DNA of 64,000 nucleotides, taken from Argyresthia goedartella (lineage: Eukaryota > Arthropoda > Insecta > Lepidoptera > Argyresthiidae). Positions 12,825 through 24,026 of the stretch are shown here, in pieces. Every line of letters starts with the position of its first letter. Position 1 is the stretch's first letter. The DNA lies in NCBI GenBank assembly GCA_949825045.1, contig OX463809.1, forward strand, positions 4,863,501 through 4,927,500. Direction: 5' to 3'. The notes beneath the pieces were generated by a model that was not told the origin of the DNA, made no database searches, and worked only from the letters and a program-made list of their open reading frames with translations. A program made the position numbers and the translations under genes.

Positions 12825-13365
12825 AAAAAGAATAACTCTACACCTTAGACGTTCTGCACTTGTTTTTCATCTCACGCACCCATTCTGGGGCGTGGGGAGT
12901 CAGGGTCAGATCAACGGATCTCTTCCTGAGGAAGCGCCTCTGTCCACTCCTATGGACCGGTCATCGGAGGGCCCTCGCGGGCGGTGGAGATCTTCTTACT
13001 AGTGGTGCTCCATTGGGTGATCGCCGGCTAGGCAACCAGGTCGCGTGGCAGGCGGCGGCGGTCGGGCGGGCGCGCGTGGTACGGCGCCAGTTCGCGGATT
13101 TGCGGGTGGTGAGATGCATCCGCACGCGCAAACATGCCCTTCGCCAGCCTCTCGACAAACTGGTCCACGGTTTCCCATCTGAGGTCCCTCTGGATCGTCG
13201 CGTTCCTCACGCAGCGGGGGGCGCCAACGATGGTAAGTACGCAGAGAGAGGTTCTCTTGGGCTCGGAGTCTCCGTTTGTTCGTCTCCGAGCACACGACGT
13301 ACCATGCCGGGGCCGCGTAGGTGAGGCGGGATCTCACGTAGCAATCACAACCAAGTAGCAACTTC
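12825..13365 (-). pseudogene. Jockey-like non-LTR retrotransposon ORF2, 3' end remnant
   Basis: Reading the minus strand from 13361, one frame gives VRSRLTYAAPAWYVVC and RLRAQENLSLR, typical of the C-terminal part of Jockey-clade reverse transcriptases. The frame then breaks near 13215-13250. The sense continues in another frame (13210-13028) with RNATIQRDLRWETVDQFVER, AKGMFARADASHHP and YHARPPD before a stop. The sequence below 13028 looks like the element's short 3' untranslated region. It is a 5'-truncated, frameshifted copy with no intact polymerase core. The local GC content is far above the surroundings, as expected for an inserted element. Confidence 0.82.
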
Positions 13366-15105
13366 TATTAACGCAAATAACAAATTTTTAAAGCGATTTC
13401 CAGTTGCAACAACATTGAAGCCCAGTTGACGGTTGCCGCAGTTTCAAAGAAACAAAGACTATTCCAGCCCAGACAGTAAAAAGTAATCGAAATGAAGGAG
13501 ATAGACCCAGACAAATACTAAGAAATGACTTCGAAACTCGCTTCCATCCATAACCATCCCATGACTCAATAGAAACATGCTTTACACAATCGAGGTCATA
13601 TCTATTGACAAGTAACAATAACAAGTAAAACAAATGCTACTTTGTCTAATACAACAATGTAAGTTGCAGTCTGTCTGTCCGTCATAAACGCAGGTACAGA
13701 GGCAAGAGACGTGAATGTTGCGCGTGCGTCGAAATTGAAATATGATACTAATAAAGACTTTCGCTTGGATCTATTCCGGATTGTGATTTTTAAATAAGGT
13801 GATTAACCTATGTTTAAGTCGCGTAGTAATCTTGGATAGATTTACATATTTTTGTTATATAGAGTATTGAAAATGCATCATGAATTATAATGACTGGCTA
13901 AACGTCAGCGCAACTGTGCCTCTGCCACCCGGTATGGAAAACGGCGTGACTCTATATATGTGTGTGAAAATATATTCACGGGAAGCCGTCAATATTTTTC
14001 AAAATTGAGACTACCAACAGGTCTCAAAATGTAAGTACGTATAAAAGCTATAGGAACTTCTTGTATATCCTGTTCAAACAAAAATAGTAGAAGTATGGTA
14101 TTATAAACACGTGCCTATCCAAAAAAAAGTAAACACAACTAGCCTGGCAGGTTAGACCGGCGACGTTTCATATCGTTCGAAATTTGAATAGTGCTTTCAC
14201 TTTCAGTTGCGGCGGCGGCGAAGGCGGTGGCGTGGCGCTTGCGACTGTTGCGACTCAGATTTTATGTAATTTAGCTGTGGAAGTCTTGCTGATCATCTCT
14301 TAATGGGCATTTTGGGGGGCACCAGCTTAAAATTGTACCATACAAACCAGACATACAGATAACTTATACCAGAGAAAACATGCACAAAGGAGAGCTTATC
14401 TCTAACAAAACATTTAATTTCAAGAGAGTCATGCTGGCGCTTTCGCTCGTTAGGGAAATGATAGCACAAGACAGATCGATACAGAGCTATCACAGCAAAT
14501 CAGCACGAGACGCGAAATTGGTGACATATCATTTCTGTTAAAAATAACTAACAACCATATTAACTGTCCCGAACTGCTTAGCAAAATTTGTTTAAACGCT
14601 CCCCAAAAACGATTAAGATTTAACCCTCTCATAAATACTTCTGTAGTCGGAACAAACTACAGGCAGAATTCCTTTCTTTGGCGAGTAGGCAATAACTTCA
14701 ATATGATATTAAACAGACATAACAATATTGATTTGTTCTGCTCTAGTGTAGAAACCGTGCGCCGGCGGCGCCGCGGAGATTTCTTCTCTGCGTGGCAACA
14801 TTCTTAGTAGCTAGTTAATTATTTAGAATTGACTTATTAAATTTTTATATATTTTTCCTTTCCTTATCTGTTTATTGCTGCCTAGTCTTTGTATCTATTG
14901 TGTTTTATTGTATCCTGTCCAGTTCAAACTCTTTATGTATATATTCTCTGTATCTAGACGTGAAAAATTGGCCTTCTGTGTAAAATTATTGTGCCTATCT
15001 AATATTAATCTGCTGTTGGTTTTCCTTTAAATAAATAAACTAATTCATTCATTCATTCAAAGACTGTCTTTGAGAATGTTACCAATGTTACCTTGGCAAC
15101 CGGAA
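13366..15105. other. Gene-free stretch containing LINE 3'-end debris
   Basis: No supportable gene. The stretch acagataacttata...gaaaaca near 14350 recurs at 37360 and 62410, so it is part of a dispersed element. The tail taaataaactaattcattcattcattc near 15030-15058 resembles a LINE 3' end with a short microsatellite. A GC-rich patch at 14200-14250 (gcggcggcggcgaagg) could be an old promoter, but nothing supports a transcript. Confidence 0.4.
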
Positions 15106-15790
15106 AAGAGCTTTTGGACTTCGAGCTGCCAGCTGACGTATTTAGAAGTCAACCGCAATCAGCGTCACACTGCCCCCGCCGGTCAGTGCAGCCTCGAAGC
15201 TGCCGCTCCCACGGTGCAGATCTATCTTTCCCGGCTCGACGTGAACATGACCAGGGAGGACATTGAGCGTAACATCTTGGAAAGGCTGAAATAAATCCGC
15301 CGAGCTGCCTCAAGCCGACGACAGAGGTCGCGACAGCACAGATAAGGCTTTTGCAGTCAGAAAGACCTGAGGATTTCCTGTTCATCGAACTTCGGGTGCC
15401 GGCGGACCTGGCCCAAAGATTACTGGCCGGAGGGCATCGTCTACTGACGCTATACGGAATCTAATGTTTTTATGTGTTTTATAACATGTAGATTATGTTT
15501 CTCTAGTTGTAAGGTATCAGTGTTGTGTAGTGCTCATCCTGCATACCCATTTCCATGTAAACTAGGTAGGTAACCCTCTTCTTATGGTGATCTTGGTGTT
15601 TATCTGTATACTTTTGTTTTGTTTTGTTGTGTACTTTTGTTTTGTTTTGTTGTGTACTTATGTTTTATTTTTCTGTGTACTTTTTTATTTTATCTGTTTA
15701 CTTTTGTTTTGTTTGTTCGTGACTTTTGGTCGAAAGACTGTAAGTGTGACACAGTAACTGTGAATAAATCTTTGAAATCTTTAAAATAAA
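15106..15790 (+). pseudogene. Probable retroelement ORF remnant with 3' tail
   Basis: One frame reads TVQIYLSRLDVNMTREDIE and stops at 15292. A second frame continues with PEDFLFIELRVPADLAQRLL and ends in a stop at about 15463. This is followed by an AT-rich tail with repeated ttttgttttgtt and an AATAAA-containing end near 15770. The layout (frameshifted GC-rich coding piece plus adenine-rich 3' tail) fits an ORF1-type or gag-like fragment of a retroelement. I do not recognise the family, so the product is left open. Confidence 0.35.
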
Positions 15791-16204
15791 TATATTGAGA
15801 CAGACCCACTGTGTTTCCCTTGCTCATTACCCCAGCTAGTAACGTAACAGATCAGAAAAGGGGTTTTTGTTATTAAAGATTATTATTATTACTCCGCAGA
15901 GTGCATTATATTAAACTAAGCTAGATCTGCTGCCGACTGCAACGTAGGTAAGTACATATATCCTAGTGTATTGGTTATTCTTGTATAGGTACTATAAAAT
16001 AAGTTTCATATTCATTCCATTTAATTCCGTGCGTGTTATATGACGTTCATTCGTCTAAAATTGATTCGTCATTCGGAAATTTCGGCCACAGCTTTCGTTT
16101 TCTATATTAATGGACATTTGAAACGAACATGTTATCAAGTTATTCATAATCGACTAAGGCGTCAATACTGTGTTGGTTTTTTTTTTTAAAATATCTTAAT
16201 ATCG

Positions 16205-16300
16205 ATTTTTGTTGCACAAAGTCAAAGTCAAATTTCTTTATTGCTGTAGATTTTTACATATACTTAGCAAACGTCATTGTTTGCCTCTTCTCTGCATTGG
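16205..16300 (+). repeat. Short dispersed repeat (tttctttattgctgtagat ... gcctcttctct)
   Basis: Shared with 22430-22505, with the inverted fragment at 7926-8007, and with the halves flanking the SINE at 43615-43640 and 43930-43975. Probably the 3' part of a larger retroposon. Confidence 0.6.
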
Positions 16301-16302
16301 AC

Positions 16303-16690
16303 CACCCTATTACTAAGACTTCGCTGTCCGTCCGTCCGTCCGTCCGTCCGTCTGTCACCAGGCTGTATCACAAGAACCTAGCTAGCTAGAGAGTTAAAAT
16401 TTTCACAGATTATGTATTTATGTTGCCGCTATAACAATAAATACTAAAAAACAGGATAAAATAAATATTTAAGGGGGCTCCCATACAACAATTCTTTCAA
16501 TACCATATACAAACTTATGGATGCACCTGGTTACGTACATAGAGCGTGAAAGTAACCGCACCAATAACTTTGTAAACAATATTTTGCTGTGTAAAATCCA
16601 AACTATTCACTACACACCATGGCTTCCATTGAACGGTGGTACGGAACCCTTCGTGCGCGATTTAGACTCCCACTTGACCGGTTTTTAGAT
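16303..16690 (-). repeat. Dispersed repeat family A, copy 1
   Basis: One of four closely similar copies (others 19646, 23605, 34176). Reference orientation is the one beginning with accggtcaagtgcgagtc. Features shared by all: ctagctagctaggttcttga, a cggac/ccgtc microsatellite near one end, and ggttccgtacc-type sequence near both ends. No coding capacity. Copies are similar enough to suggest recent spread. A related but diverged continuation lies at 16690-16835. Confidence 0.8.
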
Positions 16691-16964
16691 CTCTTTATGC
16701 ACTTTTCAGTCGTTGCATGTGCAAATTGAAATAGTTACATTGAACAGTTTTCATGTAATTACACGTACATAAGTTTCCGGTCATACGACTTCCATTTGAG
16801 GGTTCCGTACCCGAAGAGCGCCAAACAGGACCCTATCACCATATATTGTGGCTTTATTTTATATTTTATAAATTAAATGAGGTCCCCATACAAGAGACGC
16901 GTTTCAATATCCCTGACCCTGCAAATGACCAAATCATCATCATTCAAATAGCATTCATTAATTC

Positions 16965-17198
16965 TGCAGTGACCCTGCCTACCAAGCCAAGGGTCCCGGG
17001 TTCGAGTCCCGGTGGGGGCACATATTTGTTTGACGAGAACGCATGTTTGTACCCTAGTAATGGTTGTTTATCTATCTAAATATAAATTTATCTATATAAG
17101 TATGTGTATCGTTGCCTACTACCCAAGATACAGGGAATCCTAGTTTGGGGCTAGATCAATGTGTGTCAATAGTGTCCAAGGTATTATTATTATTATTG
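16965..17198 (+). mobile_element. tRNA-derived SINE, family 1, copy 2 (5'-truncated)
   Basis: Begins inside the tRNA-like head (gcagtgaccctgcc), with B-box ggttcgagtccc, body, tail ggggctagatcaatgtgtg and a terminal (att)n run. The A-box portion is missing or replaced. Confidence 0.87.
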
Positions 17199-18136
17199 AG
17201 GTTCGGTTCGGTGGTGTAATTGGCGGAATAAGAACTTGTCTCAAAACCACGTTTAGAGATTAATTTTTGTTTATGTCTATTTTTTTTGCCATTAAGTTTT
17301 CATGTCCGTTAGTACAGAACCCTTCATGTGGCACATGTGATACCAACAGGCATTTGCCCGATTTTTATAAAATTGGCCTTACATGCAGTGTAGCCTTCAC
17401 AAAGAGAGGTCATGTGACCCTAAGGTCATCAAGAAAGTCATTCTAACAGGCGTTTGTCAATCAGTGAGTAAGAAGAAACATCGTAAGGAATCCAGAGCCG
17501 CGGCGATGGGCTAGCCCCCTCTCACGCAAAAAGAAAAAAGTACTGGCTAAACCGGGTTTTTCAAAATAGGGTGGCATAAGCACAATTAATTGTAAAATAC
17601 TGAAGATTTAAGTGTTGCTACACATACTTACATACCGAATAGTCTAATATAACGCGCAGTTTGTAGATAAATGCGAACGAGCAAGGTCGGACGGAAACTC
17701 AATGAAAACATACGCGTAAATTTTCCGACTTCGTTCAAGGTTACTTGTTATCTAGGCAAAAAACTGGGGATTATGTTAAAAAATAAGATAAAATGTAAAT
17801 AGTGATAGGGCCTTTTACATTTGGGGTAATAAATAACCTATACATCACATATCTTTTGGAGAAACCATTTGCATTACCTCACATTTATTGTAACAACAGT
17901 AGCAATATCAATTCCCAAAAACTAATTTAAATAAAAAACCGAGCTTTTACCTTTTCGAAATGTCTCTACTTTCTTCGCGTTGAAGTCTTTTCTATGGACT
18001 GCGGAAAAAGTGCTACGCGCCCCTTTCGAAAGTGATTTTTATAAAAATAATTACGCGCGTGAAGCTTTACAGATTGTACAGTACAATATCTACAAAATCC
18101 TTCAATGTGTCAGTAGGTGTAATAAAAGCGATGCAC
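17199..18136. other. Gene-free stretch
   Basis: AT-rich. A short motif, gcgatgggctagccccctctcacgc, at 17500 belongs to a dispersed sequence also seen at 25410, 38505 (inverted) and 59610. No gene supported. Confidence 0.4.
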
Positions 18137-18143
18137 TTACCGG

Positions 18144-18300
18144 GTCCAAAACGCAATCCAAAAGGTCACTGATCCGTGCACATGCACACAAAAAAGGTTC
18201 AAAAGTAAAAACGGAACATACTCCAAAACACACAGACACTTCTGTCACTGTCAGTTCAAAATCCTAGGGTGTTCCACACACAATTCCAAATTCGAAATCA
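18144..18300 (-). promoter_or_regulatory. Candidate CpG-rich promoter and non-coding first exon
   Basis: On the minus strand a very GC-rich block (18360-18440, several ggggcgg boxes) is followed by less GC-rich sequence that ends in a strong splice donor, ttggacccg|gtaagtgc, at 18144/18143. Initiator-like tcagtg motifs occur upstream (near 18160 and 18380). This is the arrangement expected for an insect housekeeping-type promoter with a 5' UTR exon. The coding part would lie further left or outside the window, and I could not find it. Inference only. Confidence 0.3.
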
Positions 18301-18449
18301 GTTCGGCGCGCACGACGCGAATTTATCGCCAGATTGTTCAACGTGACGTACACACAGCCGCTCGCATCGGCGGCCCACAAGTCACTGACACTGGCCGCGG
18401 CGCCCCGCCCCGCCGCCCCGCCGCCGCCCGCCCGAACGTTTAATTTTCT

Positions 18450-19640
18450 TTTTGTGCAATTAATCTGGTATAAAAAATATTTATTTTTTATTTTGAACGA
18501 AACTAGGCCATCGCGATATCAGTTTTATATCTATTTATACCTTGTATTGCATCACTGACAACATAAACATTGTGAATTTCTCTACATTTAAGAAGAGTTC
18601 GGGTCCTGGGTATATTCTAGTGTTAGTATAGGTAGTTTTAGATAACCACAAAGGTACTGAAATATTCATATGTTTTCCGTTTGGTGTGTCGAGCTGAGGG
18701 CCTACAACAAATGGTGGGAGAAGATCAGCTTAGGAGCGTGGAAGAGAGGCCTTTATCCAGTACCGATAATATTCCTATAATCACATCCCTTCTCTATCTT
18801 TCCTTCACTTATTATATTCCATTTTACTTTCCTAAATTTCCCCTGAATTCTAAGAAAAAAAAACACCAGATAATTATAATTTATGGTGATTGCTGTTTTT
18901 TCTTAAACTCGATGAATATGTTTATGGATATGCAATATTTGTAAGTATTATTCGATGATATTGAGTAACACAAAAATTATCGCTTTAACTTTCTAACTAC
19001 CAACTTCATCAATTATTCAAACACAGATAAGATATATTGAATTTCAATGCCAATGCGAACATTTATATAATTAATCGTGATAAATGATTTTAATTATTTT
19101 GCTGTATGAACCTTAGTTACAAACAAACATTGACCTATTACTTGCATAACATAACTCACGCGACCCACGCACCAAAACTTTTTAAACTACTTTAAAAAAG
19201 GGAGTTCTTAATTCTTCGGGATGTTTTTATTTTGTTTATTTATGTATTTTTTAATGTATTTTTTAATGGGTTTACCTACCTATTAGTCCCATTAAATTCA
19301 GGTCAGGATCTAACGATGATTCCCAGGAGAGATCGAGAGAACTCTAGAAATAATATTGCTAGAACTACAGCGATGTTTGTGTTTCTCCTAGTAACTAGTG
19401 GATTTAAGCTCGGGAAGCATATTTTGCGGAGTGGAACCGATGAGTGATGATGAAGACTTCAGATGGTCACCGGATCTGTTCAATACTAGGTATCCCACAG
19501 GTTGCGAAATTATAGACCGAGCGAGCGAAGCAAGCGAAGCCTCTAACTCCGAGATTGACTAAAAATGTCTGCCCGTCTGTTTGTCTACATGCCGCATGCT
19601 TCAACCGATTTTGACGAAATTTGGCACACAAGTTCCTTGT
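18450..19640. other. Gene-free stretch
   Basis: AT-rich, with no supportable exon or recognised element. Short open frames here have low-complexity, AT-driven composition. Confidence 0.4.
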
Positions 19641-19645
19641 TTTTT

Positions 19646-20062
19646 AGGGTTCCGTACCCGAAGGGTTCCAAACGGGACCCTAATACTAAGACTTCGCTTT
19701 CCCTCCGTCCGTCCGTCCGTCCGTCTGTCACCAGGCTGTATCTCAAGAACCTAGCTAGCTAGAGAGTTGAAATTTTCACAGATTATGTATTTCTGTTGCC
19801 GCTATAACAACAAATACTAAAAAACAGGATAAAAGAAATATTTAAGGGGGCTCCCATACAACAATTCTTTCAATACCACATACAAACTTATGGATGCACC
19901 TGGTTACGTACATGGAGTGTGAAAGTAACCACACCAATAACTTTGTAAACAATATTTTGCTGTGTAAAATCCAAACTATTCACTCCACACCATCGCTTCC
20001 ATTGAACGGTGGTACGGAACCCTTCGCGCGATTTAGACTCGCACTTGACCGGTTTTTTTATT
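19646..20062 (-). repeat. Dispersed repeat family A, copy 2
   Basis: Full-length copy in the same orientation as 16303, bounded by tagggttccgtacccgaagg on the left and gcacttgaccggttttt on the right. Highly similar to the copies at 23605 and 34176. Confidence 0.85.
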
Positions 20063-20564
20063 TTTTTTTAGTCGATCGCGATTTTTGTTTGTGAGGAAAA
20101 TAGTAGGGAAAAGGGGGGAAGTTTGTTGTTCCGTTATTCATCGACGGTGTTTAATCAAATTTTATAGGCACACTAAGGACTTCATTCTACTCAAGATGTT
20201 GCGAAAAAAAAAATGGCGGAGTGGAGAGGGCGGCTCTTTGGGGTATTTTCGACGCCCCTGTAAATATGTTGTAGATAAAGACACTAAAATAGACAGTAGA
20301 CACCTAAATTTTCTGTGACAAACAGGCCACAATTTAAAAAGGGAAATCCCCAAAATTCAGTCAATTTGAACCGAGAGATTGGAAACGACAGCCGTTCAAA
20401 GTACCGTCATTTTGTCAGTGATGATCGATCATCAAAATTCTAATGTACATCTAGCATGCCTACCAACAAACTTGAAATTTTAAACCAACGAGGTCTACTG
20501 TTCCCACAGAACTACTAGTGATAACATTACTACGGTTCCTATGTAATGAATGCTCGTTATAATA
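20063..20564. other. Intergenic spacer left of the maT element
   Basis: Nothing recognised. Confidence 0.4.
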
Positions 20565-20566
20565 TA

Positions 20567-21866
20567 CACAGTCAGGTCATAAGTTCTGTCACACAATAAA
20601 AACTTTTGAATTTAGAACGCTGGCCACAAAAAAGTTTATTGAATTCGAATTTCGAATTTTTCATGAAAATAAAATTTTAGAATTTTCCTCATTTTTAAAT
20701 ATGGAGTGGACACTTAAAGAAGACCGTGTCGCAGTTATTGCGTTGCATCGTTGCGGTTACGCGCCAATTCAGATTTTCGACTTACTGAAAAAATTGAATA
20801 TAACCAAAAGATTCGTTTATCGTACCATAAAACGATACAATGAAGACTCTAGTGTAGATGACAGGTCAAGAAGTGGTCGCCCTCGCTCTGTTAGGACTCC
20901 AGCAGTGATAAAAGCTGTGAAGGCGCGAATTCAAAGAAATCCCATACGTAAGCAGAAACTGTTGGCCCTTCAGATGGGGTTAAGCAGGACCACGGTGAAA
21001 AGGGTGTTAAATGAAGACTTAGGGCTTAGGGCATATCGAAGAAAAACAGGACATCGTTTGGACGCTCGTTTAATGGACCTGAGACTGAAGAGATGCCGCG
21101 CTTTGTTGAAGCGGTACGCGGGAAAAAAGCATAGGGAAATTCTTTTTTCGGATGAAATAATTTTCACCGTGGAAGAGAGCTACAACAAACAAAATGATAA
21201 GGTGTACGCACACAGCAGTGAAGAAGCGAGCAACCGTATTCCGCGTGTCCAACGAGGTCATTTTTCATCCTCGCTCATGGTTTGGTTGGTAGTCTCTTAT
21301 TGGTGCTTAACTGAGGTACATTTTTGTGAGAAAGGCGTAAAAACGAATGCAGTTGTGTATCAAAATACAGTCCTCAAGAACCTTGTGGAACCTGTTTCTC
21401 ATACCATGTTTAATAACAGGCACTGGGTATTCCAACAAGATTCTGCGCCAGCTCATAGATCGAAAAGCACACAAGACTGGCTGGCGGCGCGTGAAATCGA
21501 CTTCATCCGGCACGAAGACTGGCCCTCCTCCAGTCCAGATTTGAGTCCGTTAGATTGCAAGATATGGCAACACTTGGAGGAAAAGGCCTGCTCAAAGCCT
21601 CATCATGATTTGGAGTCACTCAAGGCATCCTTGATTAAGGCAGCCGCCGATATTGACATGGACCTCGTTCGTGCTGCGATAGACGACTGGCCGCGCAGAA
21701 TAAAGTCCTGTATTCAAAATCGCGGGGGTCATTTTGAATAAACTTTATTACCATAAGAATCTATGTTTTATTAAGTTCATTTTGCTATATAAATGTTTAC
21801 ATAAATAATAAACATGTCTAAATTATTTCATATTGCACATGTGACAGAACTTATGACCTGACTATG
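20567..21866 (+). mobile_element. maT-like (DD37D) Tc1/mariner DNA transposon, full length
   Basis: A 1300-bp element with terminal inverted repeats of about 28 bp. The left end is CACAGTCAGGTCATAAG and the right end, reverse-complemented, is CATAGTCAGGTCATAAG, both continuing to TTCTGTCACA with one mismatch. It is flanked on both sides by TA, the target duplicated by this superfamily. A single uninterrupted transposase frame sits centrally. Non-coding flanks of roughly 130 bp on each side match the compact build of mariner-type elements. Confidence 0.93.
20701..21741 (+). CDS. maT-like (DD37D) mariner-superfamily transposase
   Basis: A 346-residue protein starting at the first ATG after the left inverted repeat. 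The N-terminal half has paired helix-turn-helix regions (about 1-50 and 68-105) separated by a GRPR motif at 59-62, used for binding the inverted repeats. The catalytic triad is D151 (in LFSDEIIF), D247 (in VFQQDSAPAH) and D285 (in SPDLSPLDCKIW). The last two are separated by exactly 37 residues, the signature of the maT/DD37D group, not Tc1 (DD34E) or classical mariner (DD34D). The reaction is cut-and-paste DNA transposition at TA in the nucleus. Oddity: the usually conserved VWWGVSY-type motif reads VWLVVSY (194-200), so full activity is uncertain despite the open frame. Confidence 0.93.
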   Translation: MEWTLKEDRVAVIALHRCGYAPIQIFDLLKKLNITKRFVYRTIKRYNEDSSVDDRSRSGRPRSVRTPAVIKAVKARIQRNPIRKQKLLALQMGLSRTTVKRVLNEDLGLRAYRRKTGHRLDARLMDLRLKRCRALLKRYAGKKHREILFSDEIIFTVEESYNKQNDKVYAHSSEEASNRIPRVQRGHFSSSLMVWLVVSYWCLTEVHFCEKGVKTNAVVYQNTVLKNLVEPVSHTMFNNRHWVFQQDSAPAHRSKSTQDWLAAREIDFIRHEDWPSSSPDLSPLDCKIWQHLEEKACSKPHHDLESLKASLIKAAADIDMDLVRAAIDDWPRRIKSCIQNRGGHFE

Positions 21867-22425
21867 TATATGGTGAAGTGGCGGTGGTGGTGACATACTA
21901 GCAGAGCTTCTCAACGATTAATCGGCGTCATCAGGATCTGATGATGAGATCATGGAGAAATCGAGGAACCTTTTCAAATAATGACACTTCTTTCTAGTCA
22001 TTCCCTCATGGCTGAGAATCGTAACTGACATGCTTGTTGGTACGGGGCTTGACCAGGGATCTCCATTTTGGTCTATCCTGGGCTGCGTGTATTGCCTCCT
22101 GAGTGTACTACACCAGCGTGCAGATGGTCTTCATCTTGTTCTTGTTCTTCTATATTTCCCTCCATTATTTGCTTCTCCAAACACTCAGGGCAACTACGTG
22201 CTACTTAACCAAGGAAGTTCAGCATTCGGTTTCGACATATGCCAGAGAGACGAGTCGTATTTTTTAATCCTGGATAATGGTCCTGAAGTCAGTCCAGGAA
22301 ACTCTCAACATTTTCAGCCAACACCACATCTCAAATGCGCCTGTCCTTTGGAGCGTTTTAACCCGGACTGTCCAGGATTCAGCACCATATAGGAAAATGG
22401 AGAAGACGAGTGACGGTGCTAGTCG
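21867..22425. other. Gene-free stretch right of the maT element
   Basis: Contains a 120-codon open frame from about 22030 with no recognisable domain. The surrounding sequence looks like retroposon debris, so I do not call a gene. Confidence 0.35.
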
Positions 22426-22429
22426 GCCT

Positions 22430-22505
22430 TCAAAGTCAAAATTTCTTTATTACTGTAGATATTTACACATACTTTTTGCCTCTTCTCTACATTGGACCAC
22501 TGTGG
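22430..22505 (+). repeat. Short dispersed repeat, copy of 16205-16300
   Basis: Contains tttctttattactgtagat and gcctcttctctacattggac. Confidence 0.6.
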
Positions 22506-22714
22506 AAGGAGAATTTTTACTAGATTAGTCCTTCCATACTCATGACATAAAAAAGACGATTTGTGTACTTTTCGGGTTAAAGGAGAAAAAACCGGCCAAG
22601 TGCTTGTCGGACTTCGCGCATTTAGGGTTCCGTAAATAATGTAGAACAAGTGCCAAAAACGAGGGAATTTTAAAGAAAAATCAGATTTATCAATATATAG
22701 GTATTTGTTAGTAA

Positions 22715-22910
22715 CATATCATCATTCATCATGCTCAGCCCACATCAACCCACCGCTGGGCACAGGCCTCTTCTCTATAGCGCCAACCCCTGCGGTCCTG
22801 TGCCATCCGCATCCAATGAGGTCCTGCCGACTGTAGTATACCGACGGACCATCGGGCAGGTGGTATGCCCACTGGCCTTGTCGCTCCCCGTGGCCACCAA
22901 TATACCAATA
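22715..22910 (+). repeat. Retroposon-derived repeat (cgctgggcacaggcctc)
   Basis: The phrase cgctgggcacaggcctc is, from general knowledge, common in lepidopteran repeats. A diverged relative begins at about 58850 (gaggggcacaggcct). The end gcccactggccttgtcgctcc recurs at 31270. No coding capacity. Confidence 0.5.
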
Positions 22911-22963
22911 GTAAAATATACATAATAATAAACATGATCACCAAATTTTAAATTTAATTTAAT

Positions 22964-23222
22964 CGACGACCTGAATGGCCGAGTCGGCAGTGACGCTGCC
23001 TACGAAATCAAGGGTCCCGGGTTCGAGTCCCGGTGGGGGCAAATGTTTGTTTGATGAGAACGGATGTTTGTACCCTAGTCATGGTTGTTTATCTATCTAA
23101 GTATAATATTTCTCTATATAAGTATATATATCGTTGTCTAGTACCCAAGATACAGGGAATCCTAGTTTGGGGCTAGATCAATGTGTATATAAAAAAGGTG
23201 TCCAAGGTATTATTATTATTAT
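22964..23222 (+). mobile_element. tRNA-derived SINE, family 1, copy 3
   Basis: Complete: head with A-box ggccgagtcggcag and B-box ggttcgagtccc, body tttgtaccctag, tail ggggctagatcaatgtgt, and terminal (att)n. Best preserved of the four copies together with 43662. Confidence 0.9.
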
Positions 23223-23604
23223 AATTTAAATTTAATTACTTCGGTACAAAACGTTTGTAAAAAAACTGACTTTGGGGACTTCTCATTCCTTAGCTTTCAA
23301 ATATTTTTTTAAACAAAAATACAGTATTTATTTACTAAAACAGTTCTAAATAACGATACCCCAAGGTAGGTAAAATATACACATATATTTTCGCGTCTTC
23401 CTTTAGCTGCACAACATTTAAAAATATGTTTTAACAAAGTGTATGTCTTTGGGTCAACAAGGACTGAGAACTGCAAAAGTTTGAAGACTCCCTTTAACAG
23501 TTTGTTTCTAAAACTTGTGTGACAAACGACGAGTGGACGGACGGACGGACACGTGAACGACAGCAATAGGGCTCCGTTTGCACTCTTCGGGTACGGCACT
23601 CTTA

Positions 23605-24026
23605 AAAAAAACCGGTCATGTGCGAGTCTAAATCGCACACGAAGGGTTCCGTACCACCGTTCAATGGAAGCGATGGTGTGGAGTGAATAGTTTGGATTTT
23701 ACACAGCAAAATATTGTTTACAAAGTTATTGGTGCGGTTACTTTCACACTCCATGTACGTAACCAGGTGCATCCATAAGTTTGTATGTGGTATTGAAAGA
23801 ATTGTTGTATGGGAGCCCCCTTAAATATTTCTTTTATCCTGTTTTTTAGTATTTGTTATTATAGCGGCAACAGAAATACATAATCTGTGAAAATTTCAAC
23901 TCTCTAGCTAGCTAGGTTCTTGAGATACAGCCTGGTGACAGACGGACGGACGGACGGACGGACGGACAGCGGAGTCTTAGTAATAGGGTCCCGTTTGGAA
24001 CCCTTCGGGTACGGAACCCTAAAAAC
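23605..24026 (+). repeat. Dispersed repeat family A, copy 3
   Basis: Full-length and inverted relative to copies 1 and 2, with ends accggtcatgtgcgagtc and gggtacggaaccct. The internal cggac microsatellite is longer here. Confidence 0.85.

Noticed and set aside
12860..13324. 154-codon plus-strand frame
   Set aside because: It is the antisense shadow of the Jockey-like reverse transcriptase remnant on the minus strand.
22030..22392. 120-codon open frame, possible small gene
   Set aside because: No domain, no start context, no splice partner, and repeat-like surroundings.
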